DNA of 40,884 nucleotides from Streptomyces glaucescens (GCF_002154375.1 NZ_MUND01000279.1:1-40884); one strand, 5' to 3'; counted from the stretch's first letter, positions 8,490 to 18,272 are shown. Made by a program: numbers and translations. The notes: generated from the sequence alone by a model not told the origin.

Positions 8490-8523
8490 GTTGCCCGGGC
8501 CGCCGTACGGCGGCCCGGGCAAC
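8490..8523 (-). terminator. perfect 34-base palindrome, probable terminator of the RHS gene
   Basis: Arms GTTGCCCGGGCCGCC (8490-8504) and GGCGGCCCGGGCAAC (8509-8523) pair over 15 bases around GTAC, and the loop itself is self-complementary. It lies about 60 bases past the RHS stop codon. There is no T run, which is usual for Streptomyces terminators. Confidence 0.75.
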
Positions 8524-8581
8524 GTTCGAGGGGGGGTATCACTGGCGCCAGTGCTCAGGCATCAGGCGCGCCGACGAGTGA

Positions 8582-11500
8582 TCAGTATCCCCAGTAGATC
8601 TTCGACGAGTAGACGTACACCCGTCGATAGGTGGTCCACCAGGACGATGTTTCCGAGAACCGGAAGTTGGTGTACGTCTTCCGGTAGGTGATGCGGTCCT
8701 GGTACTGGGTCGTGTAGACCGACACCCACTCGGCGAGTACCTTCTCGCGGCTCCACGACAACAGGGTGCAGCGAACACCGCGCTGGGTGCGCCAGCGCCA
8801 GCGCTCCTTCCAGCCCACGATCGCCAGAGGTGTCCAGTCGGCGAGCGCGTCCCACATCCAGGAGTACTTCTTGGTTCGCCAGCTGGTGTAGGACCACTTG
8901 CCGGACCAGGTGATCTTGATGTCGCTTCGCCATCCGGTCCAGGCGTACCACGGAATCTTGCAGGGCAGGCAGCCGGAGATGTCCTCGGCGTTGACCGGGT
9001 CGCCGCAGACGTAGTCGTAGTTGCTGCAGCTGCCGCCGGCCACCGGGTCGGTCTGCAGGAACCGGCCGGAGGCCGGGTCGTACAGGCGCACGCCCATCAG
9101 GACGAGGTTGCCGAGGGTGTCCGCGGAGCGCTGCTCGCCACCGAAGAAGGCGTAGCGAGCCTGGTCGGTGCCCGTGCGCTTGCCGAACTCGTCGGTCGTC
9201 AACGCGGTGGCGGGCTTGGTGGTGTCGAGCGGGAGGGCGAGAGCGATGTCGTTGTGCAGGTCGACGAATTGCAGGACGACGTCGCCGGTCTTGCTGGTGG
9301 TCGCTCCCAGACTGCGGCCCGCGGACTCCACGTTGCGCGTGATGGCGCCCGTGGTGGGGTTCTCCACGATCCAGGTCGGTTTGTCGCTGTCGCTGCTGTA
9401 GTGGTTCGTCTTGGTGGCGGTGGTGACCCAGCTGCCTGAGGCGTTCGACTCGACGGTCCAGGAACGGATCCGTCGGGTGGCGTCGAGCGCCCAGGTCTGG
9501 CGCTGGTTGCCCAGCAGCTGCTGCCTCACGAGGTCGTTGAGGTAGTAGCTGAGGGTGCCCTCACCGGGAACCGAGGTGGCGCGGCCGAACGCGTCATACC
9601 CGTAGCCGCTGTCGGTCCGGCGGTCCGCTGTGTCGTAAGTGCTGGTGACGGTCGTACCACCGGTCGTCGGGCAGTCAAGGCCGGGGGCGCCGGCGGCCGT
9701 CGTGACGGAGGTGCGGTTGGAGTGCTTGTCCCAGGCGTACGAGCGGCGGGTGCAGACGCTGTCGGCGGTCTCCTCGACCGTCGTCAGGCGACCTGCGGCG
9801 TCGTAGCGGTAGGCGCGGTTGGCGTTCTGCCCGGCGCCTCCGGCACGCGTGGCCCACTGGTCGTGCGTCGTGACCGTGGCGGCATCGCTGAGGAGCAGGG
9901 CTCCGTCGGAGTCGCGGGTGTAGGCGCGCTCCGTCGGCTTGCCGGCGGGGTCGGTGGACTGCGTCATGGTGTAGCCGCCGGGCAGCTCCTCCGTGGCCAC
10001 GTTGCCGTCCGCGTCGTAGGTGGCACGGAAGGTGCCAGCGACGGAGTCGGTGAGGGAGACGAGCAGTCCGCGCGGCTCCGCCGTCGCGTCGTATGTGTAG
10101 GTGACGGTGGAGGGGGCGCTGTCGGTGCTCTTGACGGGCCGGTTGAGCTGGTCGTAGTGCACCGTGGTGGTGTTGGCGTCAGCGTCCGTGTAAGTCATCT
10201 GACGCCCGAGCACGTCGAACGTGCGGGTGATACTCCCTGCGCTCGTCGAGCTGGTCTTGGTGAGGTGTCCGGCCTCGGTGTCGTAGATGAAGGTCTGGTC
10301 GGGGATGGACGCGCCGGCCGTGCCGCTGGTGGTCACGGAGGACTGGCGGCCGGCGGCGTCGTAGCTGGTGATCAGCGTGCGGGTGGCGCCGTTGGCGGTT
10401 TCCACCACCTTCGCGGGCTGCCCGTAGGCGTTGTACTCGTTGTAGATGACCGGCAGGGCGCCGTTGGTGCCCGCCGCCGTACCGGCGTAGCGGACCTCAC
10501 AGACCTGGTCGGCCCACTCGGGTCGGCCCTGGCAGGTGCCGGTGCCGGTCGCGGACCAGTAGGTCGTCAGCTGGGTACCGGGGTCAGTGCCGTTCGACTT
10601 CGGCATGAGGGACCTGACCGGCCGGCCCTTGTCGTCGAACTCGGTGATCCGGGTGATCGCCAGGCCGCCGGGGTCCTGGACGTTCTTGGTGGCCAGGCCC
10701 TTGACCCAGTCGTACTCGGTCGTGGTGACGCGTCCGTCGGCCATCTGGCCGGGGTAGGTGATCAGTTCGGCGCCGACGGTCTCCTTGGTCGGCTGGTTGA
10801 CCACGGTAGCGGAGCCGTCGGTGGGACGGCCGGCGTCGTACTGGGTGGTGGTCCAGGTACGGCCGGGAGCCGCAGTGCCCGCCGCCAGCAGGACCGTGCC
10901 GTCAGCGGCCTTGAGGTCCTTCTCCAGGGTGAGCATCCGCAGCGGGCCGCGTGTGTCGGTCGAGCGGGATCCATCGGCGGAGAAGGTGGTCTCGCTGGAC
11001 AGCAGGCGAGCCCGTTCAGCGCTTCCGGCCGCGTCGGTGCCCAGGCCGAGTCCGGCGAGCCGGGTCCTGTCCCGGGCGGTCAGTCCGAGCGCCAGGGCCC
11101 GGTTCGCCGCCGACAGCTCCATCACCGTGTTGCCGTACCGGTCGTACTGCGTGGTGGTGATGTGGTCACCGGGGTTGCGCTGGTTGACCTGACGCCCCGA
11201 TGCGTTGAGGTAGACCACCATCGCGCGGGCGTAGTCGGCCTTCGTCAGCTGTGATCCGTCCGACGACGCGGGCACCTTGTCGGCGGGGAAGACGGCGGTC
11301 GCGTCCGACGGGGTGTCGTACTGCCCCCACTTGGCCACGTCCGTCGGTGCCATCGCGGCCGGTGCCGTCGTTCCACTCAGCGGCACGTTGTAGACGACCG
11401 TGGAGGTCGCCGTGCCGGAGACCTGGTCCTTCGTGCCCGCCACCAGCGTGGGGCGTTGCACGGACAGCAGCATGCCGTCCGACGCGCCGGTCACCGCGGC

Positions 11501-14500
11501 GACCTTGCCGTAATTGAACGTCCACGGCAGCTGGCCGGGCGGGGTCAGCGTGACGACGCGACCGGCGGAGTCGTAGTTGTAGGCGGTCTTCAGCGCGGGG
11601 CTGATCCGCGGGTCCCACGCCTCGCGCAGTCGGCCCTGCCCGTCGTAGGCGTACCGGGCGACGGTTCGCGCGGTCGCGTTCGCAGCTCCCGGCTCGGTGG
11701 CCCACACCTTGAGTTCGGAGACCTGGCCGGCGATGTCGCCGAAGGCGCTGGTGGTGGCGGTGGTGGTGGTCGCGTAGACGAAGTCGAGGACCTTGCAGCC
11801 GCGCGTGGAGGGAGTGGCCTCACAGGTCGTGGCCGTCGCCGCGCTTGTGGCCCCGATGATGCGCTTGGGGCGGCTGACCCGCTTGCCGTCGATGGTGACG
11901 GCCTCGGACACGACCAGGCTCTCACCACCGTCGATGCCGGACTGCACCGAGCTGGACACCTGCCAGGTCGGGGCGTCGGCGGCGGCCTTCTTGAACGTCG
12001 TCACCGACCCGTCGTCTTCCTTCAGGACGAAGGAGGACGTGAAGCCGCCGGTCAGGGTGAGCTCTTCGAATCCGGTCTCGGGGATCCAGCCGGTCTGCGC
12101 CTGGTTGGCCGAGAAGTAGACGGACGAGCCGTCGGCCGAGACGACGTTCAGCGAGGTGTTCGAGGTCTTCTCGATGTGGGAGTAGCCCGAGTCCACCTCC
12201 GGAGCGACGGTGCCGGAGACCCATTCCTTGCCGAAGATCGGGGCTTGGCCGACCTGCTTTGCGCCCTTGTCCGGAACGCGCGAGGAGGCCGTGCGCGTCA
12301 CGGAAAGGCCCATCACCTCGGCGTCCGAGGCACCGAGCGAGTAGTCACCGTTGAGCAGGTTCACCGAGCCCGGTCCCACCTGCGATCCGGCGGCGCCATC
12401 GGCGTTGCGGTCGACGACCACCGGGAGCGGCTGCGTGCTTCCCGCGGCCCCGTTGGGCCCGGTGAAGTCGGCCTTGATCTGGACGCTGCCGTCGGGGTCG
12501 ACCGTGCTCGTGGCGTTCCAGGTCAGGGCGGCGTTCCTGCCGTTGGTCAGCGGCACGGGCCAGGCGGCGAGCGCCTGTCCGTCCTTGGACACATCGGCGA
12601 CGGGGATCCGGGTCCAGGGGTCGGCCTCGGAACGGCGCCAGGAGAACGCGACCGAGTCGTACTTCCCGGCCTCGGCCTCGGCGACCAGCGGCAGCCGGCG
12701 CGCGGTGCTCTCGCCCTCGCTCGGCTGGACGAAGCCGCCGGGGCCGGCGTGGAAGGTGTACTCCAGCGCCTCGGACTTGTTGTCCGCCTTGTCGACCTGA
12801 CGGACGTGAAGGGTGTGGGTTCCGTCCTTGGGCGGGGTGATGGCGATCGCCTTGGCGGTGGAGGAGCCACCGGTCGCAACCTTGGTCCAGGTCAGACCGT
12901 CCAGGGACCACTCGAGCCAGTTGTGGTCGGTCCCGCGGGGAGTGACGGTGAAGGTGCCGGCCTGGCCGGCACCCTTGACCCAGGCGGCGGACGGGTAGTC
13001 CGTCGACGCGATGCCGGTCGGAGCCGACGGTGCGGTGGTGTCGACCGTGAAGGTCTTCCACTCCGACCAGCCGAGGTTGTAGTGCGTGCCGTCGTACGGC
13101 GAGGTGCGGAACTTGTATGTCTTGCCGTTGGCCAGCACACCGGACGGGACGGTCACGGACGCGACCTGCCCGGAGTTCACCCACGGCGAGACGATGACGT
13201 TTCCGACCTGCGTGTTGGTGGCGGAGTCGAAGATCTGGAAGGTGCCGTTGACCTTGTCACCGTTCGGGTCGACGAACGTGTCCCGCAGGGTCGGGGTCAG
13301 GGTGTTGACCACATACGCGCCGCTGTAGGAGTAGTACGGCGGGCCGGCTTCCTGCTTCGTGCCCGTGCGCGGCCGGTAATTGTAGGTCACGACCAGTTTG
13401 GGCGGGTTGGATGCCGCGTTGGCGGAGTTCACCCGCTTCCACTGCCCGGTGACGTTCTCATCGCTCGCGCGCAGGCCCATGTGGGACTTGGCCGCCTTGG
13501 CCGAGGCCCACTCTTGCACCATCGTGGTCACGTTCGCGTTGATCCAGCCGTCCGGCTGGGTCGAGCAGGAGGCGTTGCCCCTCGTCTCCGAGGAGGTGGC
13601 CTTCTCTGCGATCCACGTCGGCTGGGCCGTCCACCGCGACGAGGTCGTCGCGGCGCCGGTGGACCACACTTCCCAGGGCTGGTTGGGGCACGACGTGCCG
13701 GTGTAGTTGCCGGAGTGGAAGTTCCACAGCGACAGCTTGGCGTCCGTGACCAGCGCGTCGGCGATCGGCGCGGTGTTCCAGGAGATGAACGAACGCGCGG
13801 TGCGGTAGGTGCCGTCGGCGTTCTTCGTGCCCGGGTTGCCCAGGTCCAGCTCGACGTCCGTGGACCAGTCGACTGTCGTGCCCTGCTGCACGTAGGTGTC
13901 GAAGACGTTGGACAAAGAGGAGGTGGACGGGTCGACCGTCACCGGGTACTTCGTCGCCGGGTCGGCGAGGAACTTCGCGTCCGGTGTGAGGACGAGGTCG
14001 ACGCCGCCCTTGGTCTTGACGACCTTCATGTCGACCGCGACCTGGCGCGTGTGCTTGCCGGAGACCGGGTCGATGGTGGCGTCCCACATGATCGGGGCGG
14101 GCATGACCGCGGTCTTCTTCGACTTCTGGTCCTTGAACAGCACGCTGCCGTCAGCCTGCTGCTCCACCTTCAGGCCCTTGGTCCTCAAAGGCAGGGTGTA
14201 GGAGAAGCCGTCGGCGGGCCGTTCTTTCACCTCGACGAACTGCTCGAAGCCGGTACGGGTGGCCTCCACCACAACATCGGCTCCGGGTACGGCGTCCTCG
14301 TACGTGGCGCGGTTACCGTCGAGCTTCGGAGTCGGCAAGCCGCCGCGCCACTGGAGCGTGACCGCTTCATCCCCGGTGCCGAGGGTGACGAGGTCGGTGG
14401 CCGGGGCCGACTGAGCGGCCTTCAGCGAGCGGGCCTTGGTTCCGGACTTGCCCGCAAGCGTAAGGCCCGTTGGGTGCGCCCGGGAGACGACCCTCCCGTC

Positions 14501-14902
14501 CGACGACCTCATAAGGTCGACATCGACGTCACGCCATGCGCCGGAGGCGGTGTCCCGGAATCGGATGGGCCCAGCCGACAGCTCGGTGGTGAGTGATCCG
14601 TCCTTGTTCACCCAGGTCGTCGAGGTCTCGGTGCGCTCGGAAAGCGCCTCGACCCGATGTCCTGAGAGCCGGGCTGTCACACGCGCCGACGGGATGTCCG
14701 CGGCGCTGGTCGCGTAGACCGGCTTCTGCGGCTGAGCGGCCGTCTGCTCCGGGGGTGCGGCCAGGGCCGCTTCCGCGCCGTAGAGAGTCGAAACCGCCAT
14801 CAGCAGAGCGAGTCCGGTCGCGGCCGCACGTCTGCCTGGCCGGTGGTTGGCTCTGGGCCGTTCCTGGAATCCTGTTATGGATTCCGGTTCAGGGCTTCTC
14901 AC
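8582..14902 (-). CDS. secreted RHS/YD-repeat protein with Trp/Tyr-rich C-terminal tail
   Basis: About 2,106 residues from the GTG at 14902, chosen because AGGAG lies 4 bases upstream; an ATG 20 codons earlier lacks this. A long signal peptide (GRRAAATGLALLMAVSTLYG region, then ALAAP) directs export. A DNRLRE/CBM-like region follows at about residues 330-540, then fibronectin-like and beta-sandwich segments. Many YD repeats (YDAAGR, YDGQGRL, YDAFGR types) come next, and then the RHS core (LVLMGVRLYDPASGRFLQTDP) ending in DPVNAEDISGC. In RHS proteins the repeats form a shell around a variable C-terminal toxin. Here that tail (1979-2106, DNA 8585-8968) has 17 Trp and 12 Tyr in 128 residues, no His, and matches no toxin fold I know. 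Confidence 0.93.
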   Translation of the reverse strand: MRSPEPESITGFQERPRANHRPGRRAAATGLALLMAVSTLYGAEAALAAPPEQTAAQPQKPVYATSAADIPSARVTARLSGHRVEALSERTETSTTWVNKDGSLTTELSAGPIRFRDTASGAWRDVDVDLMRSSDGRVVSRAHPTGLTLAGKSGTKARSLKAAQSAPATDLVTLGTGDEAVTLQWRGGLPTPKLDGNRATYEDAVPGADVVVEATRTGFEQFVEVKERPADGFSYTLPLRTKGLKVEQQADGSVLFKDQKSKKTAVMPAPIMWDATIDPVSGKHTRQVAVDMKVVKTKGGVDLVLTPDAKFLADPATKYPVTVDPSTSSLSNVFDTYVQQGTTVDWSTDVELDLGNPGTKNADGTYRTARSFISWNTAPIADALVTDAKLSLWNFHSGNYTGTSCPNQPWEVWSTGAATTSSRWTAQPTWIAEKATSSETRGNASCSTQPDGWINANVTTMVQEWASAKAAKSHMGLRASDENVTGQWKRVNSANAASNPPKLVVTYNYRPRTGTKQEAGPPYYSYSGAYVVNTLTPTLRDTFVDPNGDKVNGTFQIFDSATNTQVGNVIVSPWVNSGQVASVTVPSGVLANGKTYKFRTSPYDGTHYNLGWSEWKTFTVDTTAPSAPTGIASTDYPSAAWVKGAGQAGTFTVTPRGTDHNWLEWSLDGLTWTKVATGGSSTAKAIAITPPKDGTHTLHVRQVDKADNKSEALEYTFHAGPGGFVQPSEGESTARRLPLVAEAEAGKYDSVAFSWRRSEADPWTRIPVADVSKDGQALAAWPVPLTNGRNAALTWNATSTVDPDGSVQIKADFTGPNGAAGSTQPLPVVVDRNADGAAGSQVGPGSVNLLNGDYSLGASDAEVMGLSVTRTASSRVPDKGAKQVGQAPIFGKEWVSGTVAPEVDSGYSHIEKTSNTSLNVVSADGSSVYFSANQAQTGWIPETGFEELTLTGGFTSSFVLKEDDGSVTTFKKAAADAPTWQVSSSVQSGIDGGESLVVSEAVTIDGKRVSRPKRIIGATSAATATTCEATPSTRGCKVLDFVYATTTTATTSAFGDIAGQVSELKVWATEPGAANATARTVARYAYDGQGRLREAWDPRISPALKTAYNYDSAGRVVTLTPPGQLPWTFNYGKVAAVTGASDGMLLSVQRPTLVAGTKDQVSGTATSTVVYNVPLSGTTAPAAMAPTDVAKWGQYDTPSDATAVFPADKVPASSDGSQLTKADYARAMVVYLNASGRQVNQRNPGDHITTTQYDRYGNTVMELSAANRALALGLTARDRTRLAGLGLGTDAAGSAERARLLSSETTFSADGSRSTDTRGPLRMLTLEKDLKAADGTVLLAAGTAAPGRTWTTTQYDAGRPTDGSATVVNQPTKETVGAELITYPGQMADGRVTTTEYDWVKGLATKNVQDPGGLAITRITEFDDKGRPVRSLMPKSNGTDPGTQLTTYWSATGTGTCQGRPEWADQVCEVRYAGTAAGTNGALPVIYNEYNAYGQPAKVVETANGATRTLITSYDAAGRQSSVTTSGTAGASIPDQTFIYDTEAGHLTKTSSTSAGSITRTFDVLGRQMTYTDADANTTTVHYDQLNRPVKSTDSAPSTVTYTYDATAEPRGLLVSLTDSVAGTFRATYDADGNVATEELPGGYTMTQSTDPAGKPTERAYTRDSDGALLLSDAATVTTHDQWATRAGGAGQNANRAYRYDAAGRLTTVEETADSVCTRRSYAWDKHSNRTSVTTAAGAPGLDCPTTGGTTVTSTYDTADRRTDSGYGYDAFGRATSVPGEGTLSYYLNDLVRQQLLGNQRQTWALDATRRIRSWTVESNASGSWVTTATKTNHYSSDSDKPTWIVENPTTGAITRNVESAGRSLGATTSKTGDVVLQFVDLHNDIALALPLDTTKPATALTTDEFGKRTGTDQARYAFFGGEQRSADTLGNLVLMGVRLYDPASGRFLQTDPVAGGSCSNYDYVCGDPVNAEDISGCLPCKIPWYAWTGWRSDIKITWSGKWSYTSWRTKKYSWMWDALADWTPLAIVGWKERWRWRTQRGVRCTLLSWSREKVLAEWVSVYTTQYQDRITYRKTYTNFRFSETSSWWTTYRRVYVYSSKIYWGY

Positions 14903-14962
14903 GTTGCTCCTATGAGGATGGATGGTGCTACGAAATCGGACAAGGAGGGTCCGATTCCGCAA

Positions 14963-14983
14963 CCTGGGCCTCGAAGGCCCAGG
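14963..14983 (-). terminator. short hairpin between the response regulator and the RHS gene
   Basis: CCTGGGCCT (14963-14971) pairs with AGGCCCAGG (14975-14983) around a 3-base loop. It lies 95 bases past the response-regulator stop and just before the RHS start region. It could end the two-component transcript or act as an RHS leader structure. Confidence 0.4.
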
Positions 14984-15077
14984 AGTTCAGGGGGTGAGAG
15001 TCACCGGATTCAAGGTCGTTACGGGCATGGCAAAGTGCCCCCTCGGCGGTCGTCCAGGGAATCCCCGTCGGCGGGAA

Positions 15078-15734
15078 CTACGGCTCGATCAGGCCGGCCC
15101 TGATGGCGTAGCGGGTGAGTTCCACGCGGTCACGCAATCCGAGTTTCTGTAGCAGGTTCGCCCTGTGGCGCTCGACGGTCTTGGCGCTGATCACCAGGAG
15201 CTCTCCGATCTCCTTGGAGCTGTGCCCCTCGGCGACGAGCTTGAGGATCTCTTCCTCCCGGTTCGTGATCGCCTTCTCCGGGAGGGGCCTGCCCTGCGCC
15301 ACGTGATCGAGGTACCTGCGGATCAGGGTGTTCTCGACTCCGGGGTACAGGAACGGCTCGTCTCGCATCGCCGCACGGCAGGCATCCACCAGGTCCCGGT
15401 CTGCGACCGACTTGAGCACGTACCCGCAGGCACCGGCCCTCAAGGCTTCGAAGAAGTACTGCTCGTTGTCATACATGGTCAGGATCAGGATTCGGAGGTC
15501 CGGTTGCATCCGAGCCAACTCACGGGCAGCCTGCAGACCCGTCATCCGAGGCATCGCGATGTCCAGAATGGCTAGGTCGATGGGGACTGTCCGGGCGAGG
15601 GAGATAGCCTCCGCCCCGTCGCCTGCCTCGGCGACGACGGTCAAGTCGGGCTGGGAGTCCAGAATCATCCGCACTCCGCGACGGACCAGGGCATGATCTT
15701 CGGCAAGCAGGATCCGATGTGGCGGCGCGGTCAT
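15078..15734 (-). CDS. NarL/LuxR-type response regulator
   Basis: A 218-residue regulator. The receiver domain (about 1-125) has the acidic pair AEDH near residue 12, phospho-acceptor Asp58 (IDLAILDIAMP), and the conserved Thr (LILTMYD) and Lys (GYVLKSV). The C-terminal LuxR helix-turn-helix is textbook: ITNREEEILKLVAEGHSSKE and then ISAKTVERHRANLLQKLGL. The ATG at 15734 overlaps the kinase stop in TGATG and has GGGGAAGG upstream, so the two genes are translationally coupled. It presumably acts on a promoter in response to its kinase. The RHS gene, the next gene downstream on the same strand, is an obvious candidate target, but this is inference. Confidence 0.94.
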   Translation of the reverse strand: MTAPPHRILLAEDHALVRRGVRMILDSQPDLTVVAEAGDGAEAISLARTVPIDLAILDIAMPRMTGLQAARELARMQPDLRILILTMYDNEQYFFEALRAGACGYVLKSVADRDLVDACRAAMRDEPFLYPGVENTLIRRYLDHVAQGRPLPEKAITNREEEILKLVAEGHSSKEIGELLVISAKTVERHRANLLQKLGLRDRVELTRYAIRAGLIEP

Positions 15735-16687
15735 CACTCGGCCTTCCCCGGTACTGGTACCCACAGCTGCACCGACGTGCCGCCCCGCGAAGTCGCTTCG
15801 ATGGACAGTCGCGCGCCAATGAGCAGGGCGCGTTCCCGCATTCCTCGGATACCGGACCCCTCCGAAGCGCTGTGGCAGCCGCGTCCGTCGTCGCGAATCA
15901 CCAGTTCCACCGCTTCAGAACTCGTGTGCCGCAGCTCCAGGTCCACCCGCGCGGCGCTCGCATGCCGCGCCGCGTTGGACAAGGCTTCCTGGGCCACCCG
16001 GTAAATCGCCAGTTCGACTTCCTGTGGCAATGTCGGAAGCTTGTGGTCGAGGTGGTGGACGACAGTGAAACCGACCCTGGCGAAGTCGGCCGCGAGAGCG
16101 CGAAGCGCGCTCGCCAGACCCAGGTCCTCGAGGACTCCCGGACGGAGCCGGCGCGCGATGCGCCTAAGCTCGTCCAGGCTCTCCCGAGTCGTCTCCTGTG
16201 CGCCACGCAGGTCCTTCCGCAATCGCGTCGGCGCCTGGTCCGCCAGCCACTTCAGCTGCAGAAGCACGGCTGTCAACGCCTGCCCGACCTCGTCGTGCAG
16301 TTCGCGCGCGAGATGCTGTCGCTCGGCCTCCTGCGCCGCGGCCACCCGTGCGCTGCTGGTAGCGCGCTCGTTCTCCAGTCGGTCGAGCATCGTGTTGAAG
16401 GTTCTCACGAGCTGCACCATTTCTGCCGGCCCCGCAGCCTCGGCCCGGATGCCCGGGGCACTGAGGTCCGCCTGCGCCATCCTGTGCGACAGACGCTGCA
16501 GCGGAGCGAGTGCACGGTGGAGGACCAGCGCGTTGGCAAGAAGCATTGCCAGGACCCCGACGGCCACCACGACGGCTTCCTTGAGGAGGACGGGAGAGGA
16601 GACGGTGATCCACGGGCTGAGCAGAAGCAGAGCCGCGATGACGAGGAGGGAGGCGTTCATCGCGAAGATGCGCCAGAACAGTGACAC
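15734..16687 (-). CDS. NarL-family sensor histidine kinase
   Basis: A 317-residue membrane kinase. Two membrane helices (about 8-28 and 35-56) enclose only a very short outer loop. A HAMP domain (about 57-108) follows, then the HisKA_3 dimerisation domain with phospho-acceptor His131 in ARELHDEVGQAL, and a HATPase domain with the N-box AQEALSNAARHA and G-box IRDDGRGC. The short extracellular loop suggests it senses a membrane or cell-envelope signal rather than a bulky ligand. The GTG start is preceded by GGGAGAGA. It forms an operon with the response regulator and is divergent from the CPA1 antiporter gene. Its signal is unknown. Confidence 0.94.
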   Translation of the reverse strand: MSLFWRIFAMNASLLVIAALLLLSPWITVSSPVLLKEAVVVAVGVLAMLLANALVLHRALAPLQRLSHRMAQADLSAPGIRAEAAGPAEMVQLVRTFNTMLDRLENERATSSARVAAAQEAERQHLARELHDEVGQALTAVLLQLKWLADQAPTRLRKDLRGAQETTRESLDELRRIARRLRPGVLEDLGLASALRALAADFARVGFTVVHHLDHKLPTLPQEVELAIYRVAQEALSNAARHASAARVDLELRHTSSEAVELVIRDDGRGCHSASEGSGIRGMRERALLIGARLSIEATSRGGTSVQLWVPVPGKAE

Positions 16688-16964
16688 AGCCGAATCTCTC
16701 CCTCCTCTGACCTGGCCCCGACACGACGATCTTGCTGGTGATCACGTGGATTCTTTGTGATGCCTCTGGGTCCGTCCATACATGCTGGCACCCATGTTTC
16801 CGCAGATGAACGGGCGGATCGGGGAGCTGGGCCACTCATCTGCTCCGGACAGGGGCGGGCCCCTGGGGTCCCGTTGTGCCAGTCCCCGGCAGCGCAGGGT
16901 CGCCGGTGCTGTCCGGCGGGAAGCTGTCATGAGGACGTAAGGAGCGTGTAAAGTCCGTCGCGGA

Positions 16965-18272
16965 GTGCCGGGAAGTCTGGTCGGCGACAGGGAAAGTTGT
17001 CTTCGTCGATCGGGGTTGGTCTTCGTGTTGCTCGTCGCGGTCTTCGGTGCCGCTCTCCTCATCGCGGTTCTGCTCTCCGGGCTCGCGGCACGGACCGTGT
17101 TGTCCACTTCATTCCTCTTCCTGGTCGGCGGCGCACTCGTCAGCGACGGATTCCTCGGTCTGATCCACATCACTCCGGACAGCGAGATCGTCGCGGTCAC
17201 CGCCGATCTGGCGCTGTTCGCAGTGCTGTTCACCGATGGCATGCACGTGTCGTTCCCGAAGCTCAGGGAGAACTGGAAGAATCCGGCTCGTGCCCTCGGG
17301 CTGGGCATGCCGCTCGCTTTCGTGGGCATGGCACTGATCACCCATTACCTGGTCGGATTGGACTGGACGACGTCCTTTCTCGTCGGCGCCGTTCTGGCGC
17401 CGACCGACCCGGTGTTCGCCTCGGCGATCGTGGGCCGCAAGGAAGTGCCCGCCAAGCTCCGGCAGTTGCTGAACGTGGAGAGCGGCGTCAACGATGGGCT
17501 CGCGCTCCCGGTGGTGCTGATCCTCATTGCCGCCGCCGGGCCGACAAGCGGCCACGCGGAGGCGTCCTTCGGGAAGATCGCGCTGGAGCTTGCCCTCGGA
17601 CTCGTCTTCGGTGTGGTGCTGCCGCTGCTGGTGAACGGACTCGTACGGTTCCGGCTGCTGGGCGCGGAGCCCAAACTGCAGCCGCTGCTGCCGCTGGCCA
17701 CCGGCGTCATCCTGTACGCCGCGTGCCACCTGACCCACGCCAACCCCTACCTGGCCGCCTTCTCCGCGGGCGCCGTCCTCACTGCCGTATCGCCCGAGGC
17801 GAAGACGGCCTTCGAGCCGCTGGGCGAAGCGCTCGCCGAGCTGGCGAAGTTCGCCGCGCTGCTGGTCTTCGGGGCGCTGCTCACGCCGCAGCTCTTCGGT
17901 GACCTGTCCTTCGGCGGGTACGTCGCGGTGTTCCTGGCGATCGTGCTGATCCGCCCGGTGTCGATGCTGATATCGCTCATCGGCACACGGTTCGACCGCC
18001 GGGAGAAGCTCGTCGCCGCCTGGTTCGGCCCCAAGGGTTTCGCCTCAGTGGTGTACGGACTGCTCGTGCTCCAGGCCGGCATCCCGCAGGGTGAGCAGGC
18101 GTACACGCTCATCGCCGTGTGCATCGCCTTCTCGATCATCGCCCACAGCAGCACCGACGTGCCCATCGCAAGGATCTTCGACGTTGAGGACCTCGCGGGC
18201 ATTCCCGAGCCGCAGAGCGCCGGACCGTCGACGGACGGGGACAAGGAGGACGGCCGTGACCGGCAGGCATGA
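16965..18272 (+). CDS. CPA1-type cation:proton antiporter (NhaP-like)
   Basis: About 435 residues from the GTG at 16965. A TTG at 17016 (LVFVLLVAVFG, preceded by GGGG) may be the true start, since the first 17 residues are not hydrophobic. About 12 membrane spans follow. The transport-site motifs of the CPA1 group are present: APTDPVFASAIVG in the middle and the Asn-Asp pair in NVESGVNDGLALPVVL. It exchanges sodium or potassium for protons across the membrane. The 3' end overlaps the PGPGW gene by 17 bases, which in turn overlaps the PH-domain gene by 4. These three therefore form a coupled operon. Confidence 0.93.
   Translation: MPGSLVGDRESCLRRSGLVFVLLVAVFGAALLIAVLLSGLAARTVLSTSFLFLVGGALVSDGFLGLIHITPDSEIVAVTADLALFAVLFTDGMHVSFPKLRENWKNPARALGLGMPLAFVGMALITHYLVGLDWTTSFLVGAVLAPTDPVFASAIVGRKEVPAKLRQLLNVESGVNDGLALPVVLILIAAAGPTSGHAEASFGKIALELALGLVFGVVLPLLVNGLVRFRLLGAEPKLQPLLPLATGVILYAACHLTHANPYLAAFSAGAVLTAVSPEAKTAFEPLGEALAELAKFAALLVFGALLTPQLFGDLSFGGYVAVFLAIVLIRPVSMLISLIGTRFDRREKLVAAWFGPKGFASVVYGLLVLQAGIPQGEQAYTLIAVCIAFSIIAHSSTDVPIARIFDVEDLAGIPEPQSAGPSTDGDKEDGRDRQA

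Noticed and set aside
11456-14596. Plus-strand open frame of more than 1,000 codons
   Set aside because: It is a Gly/Val/Arg-rich shadow antisense to the RHS gene, whose own frame has clear domains and codon bias.
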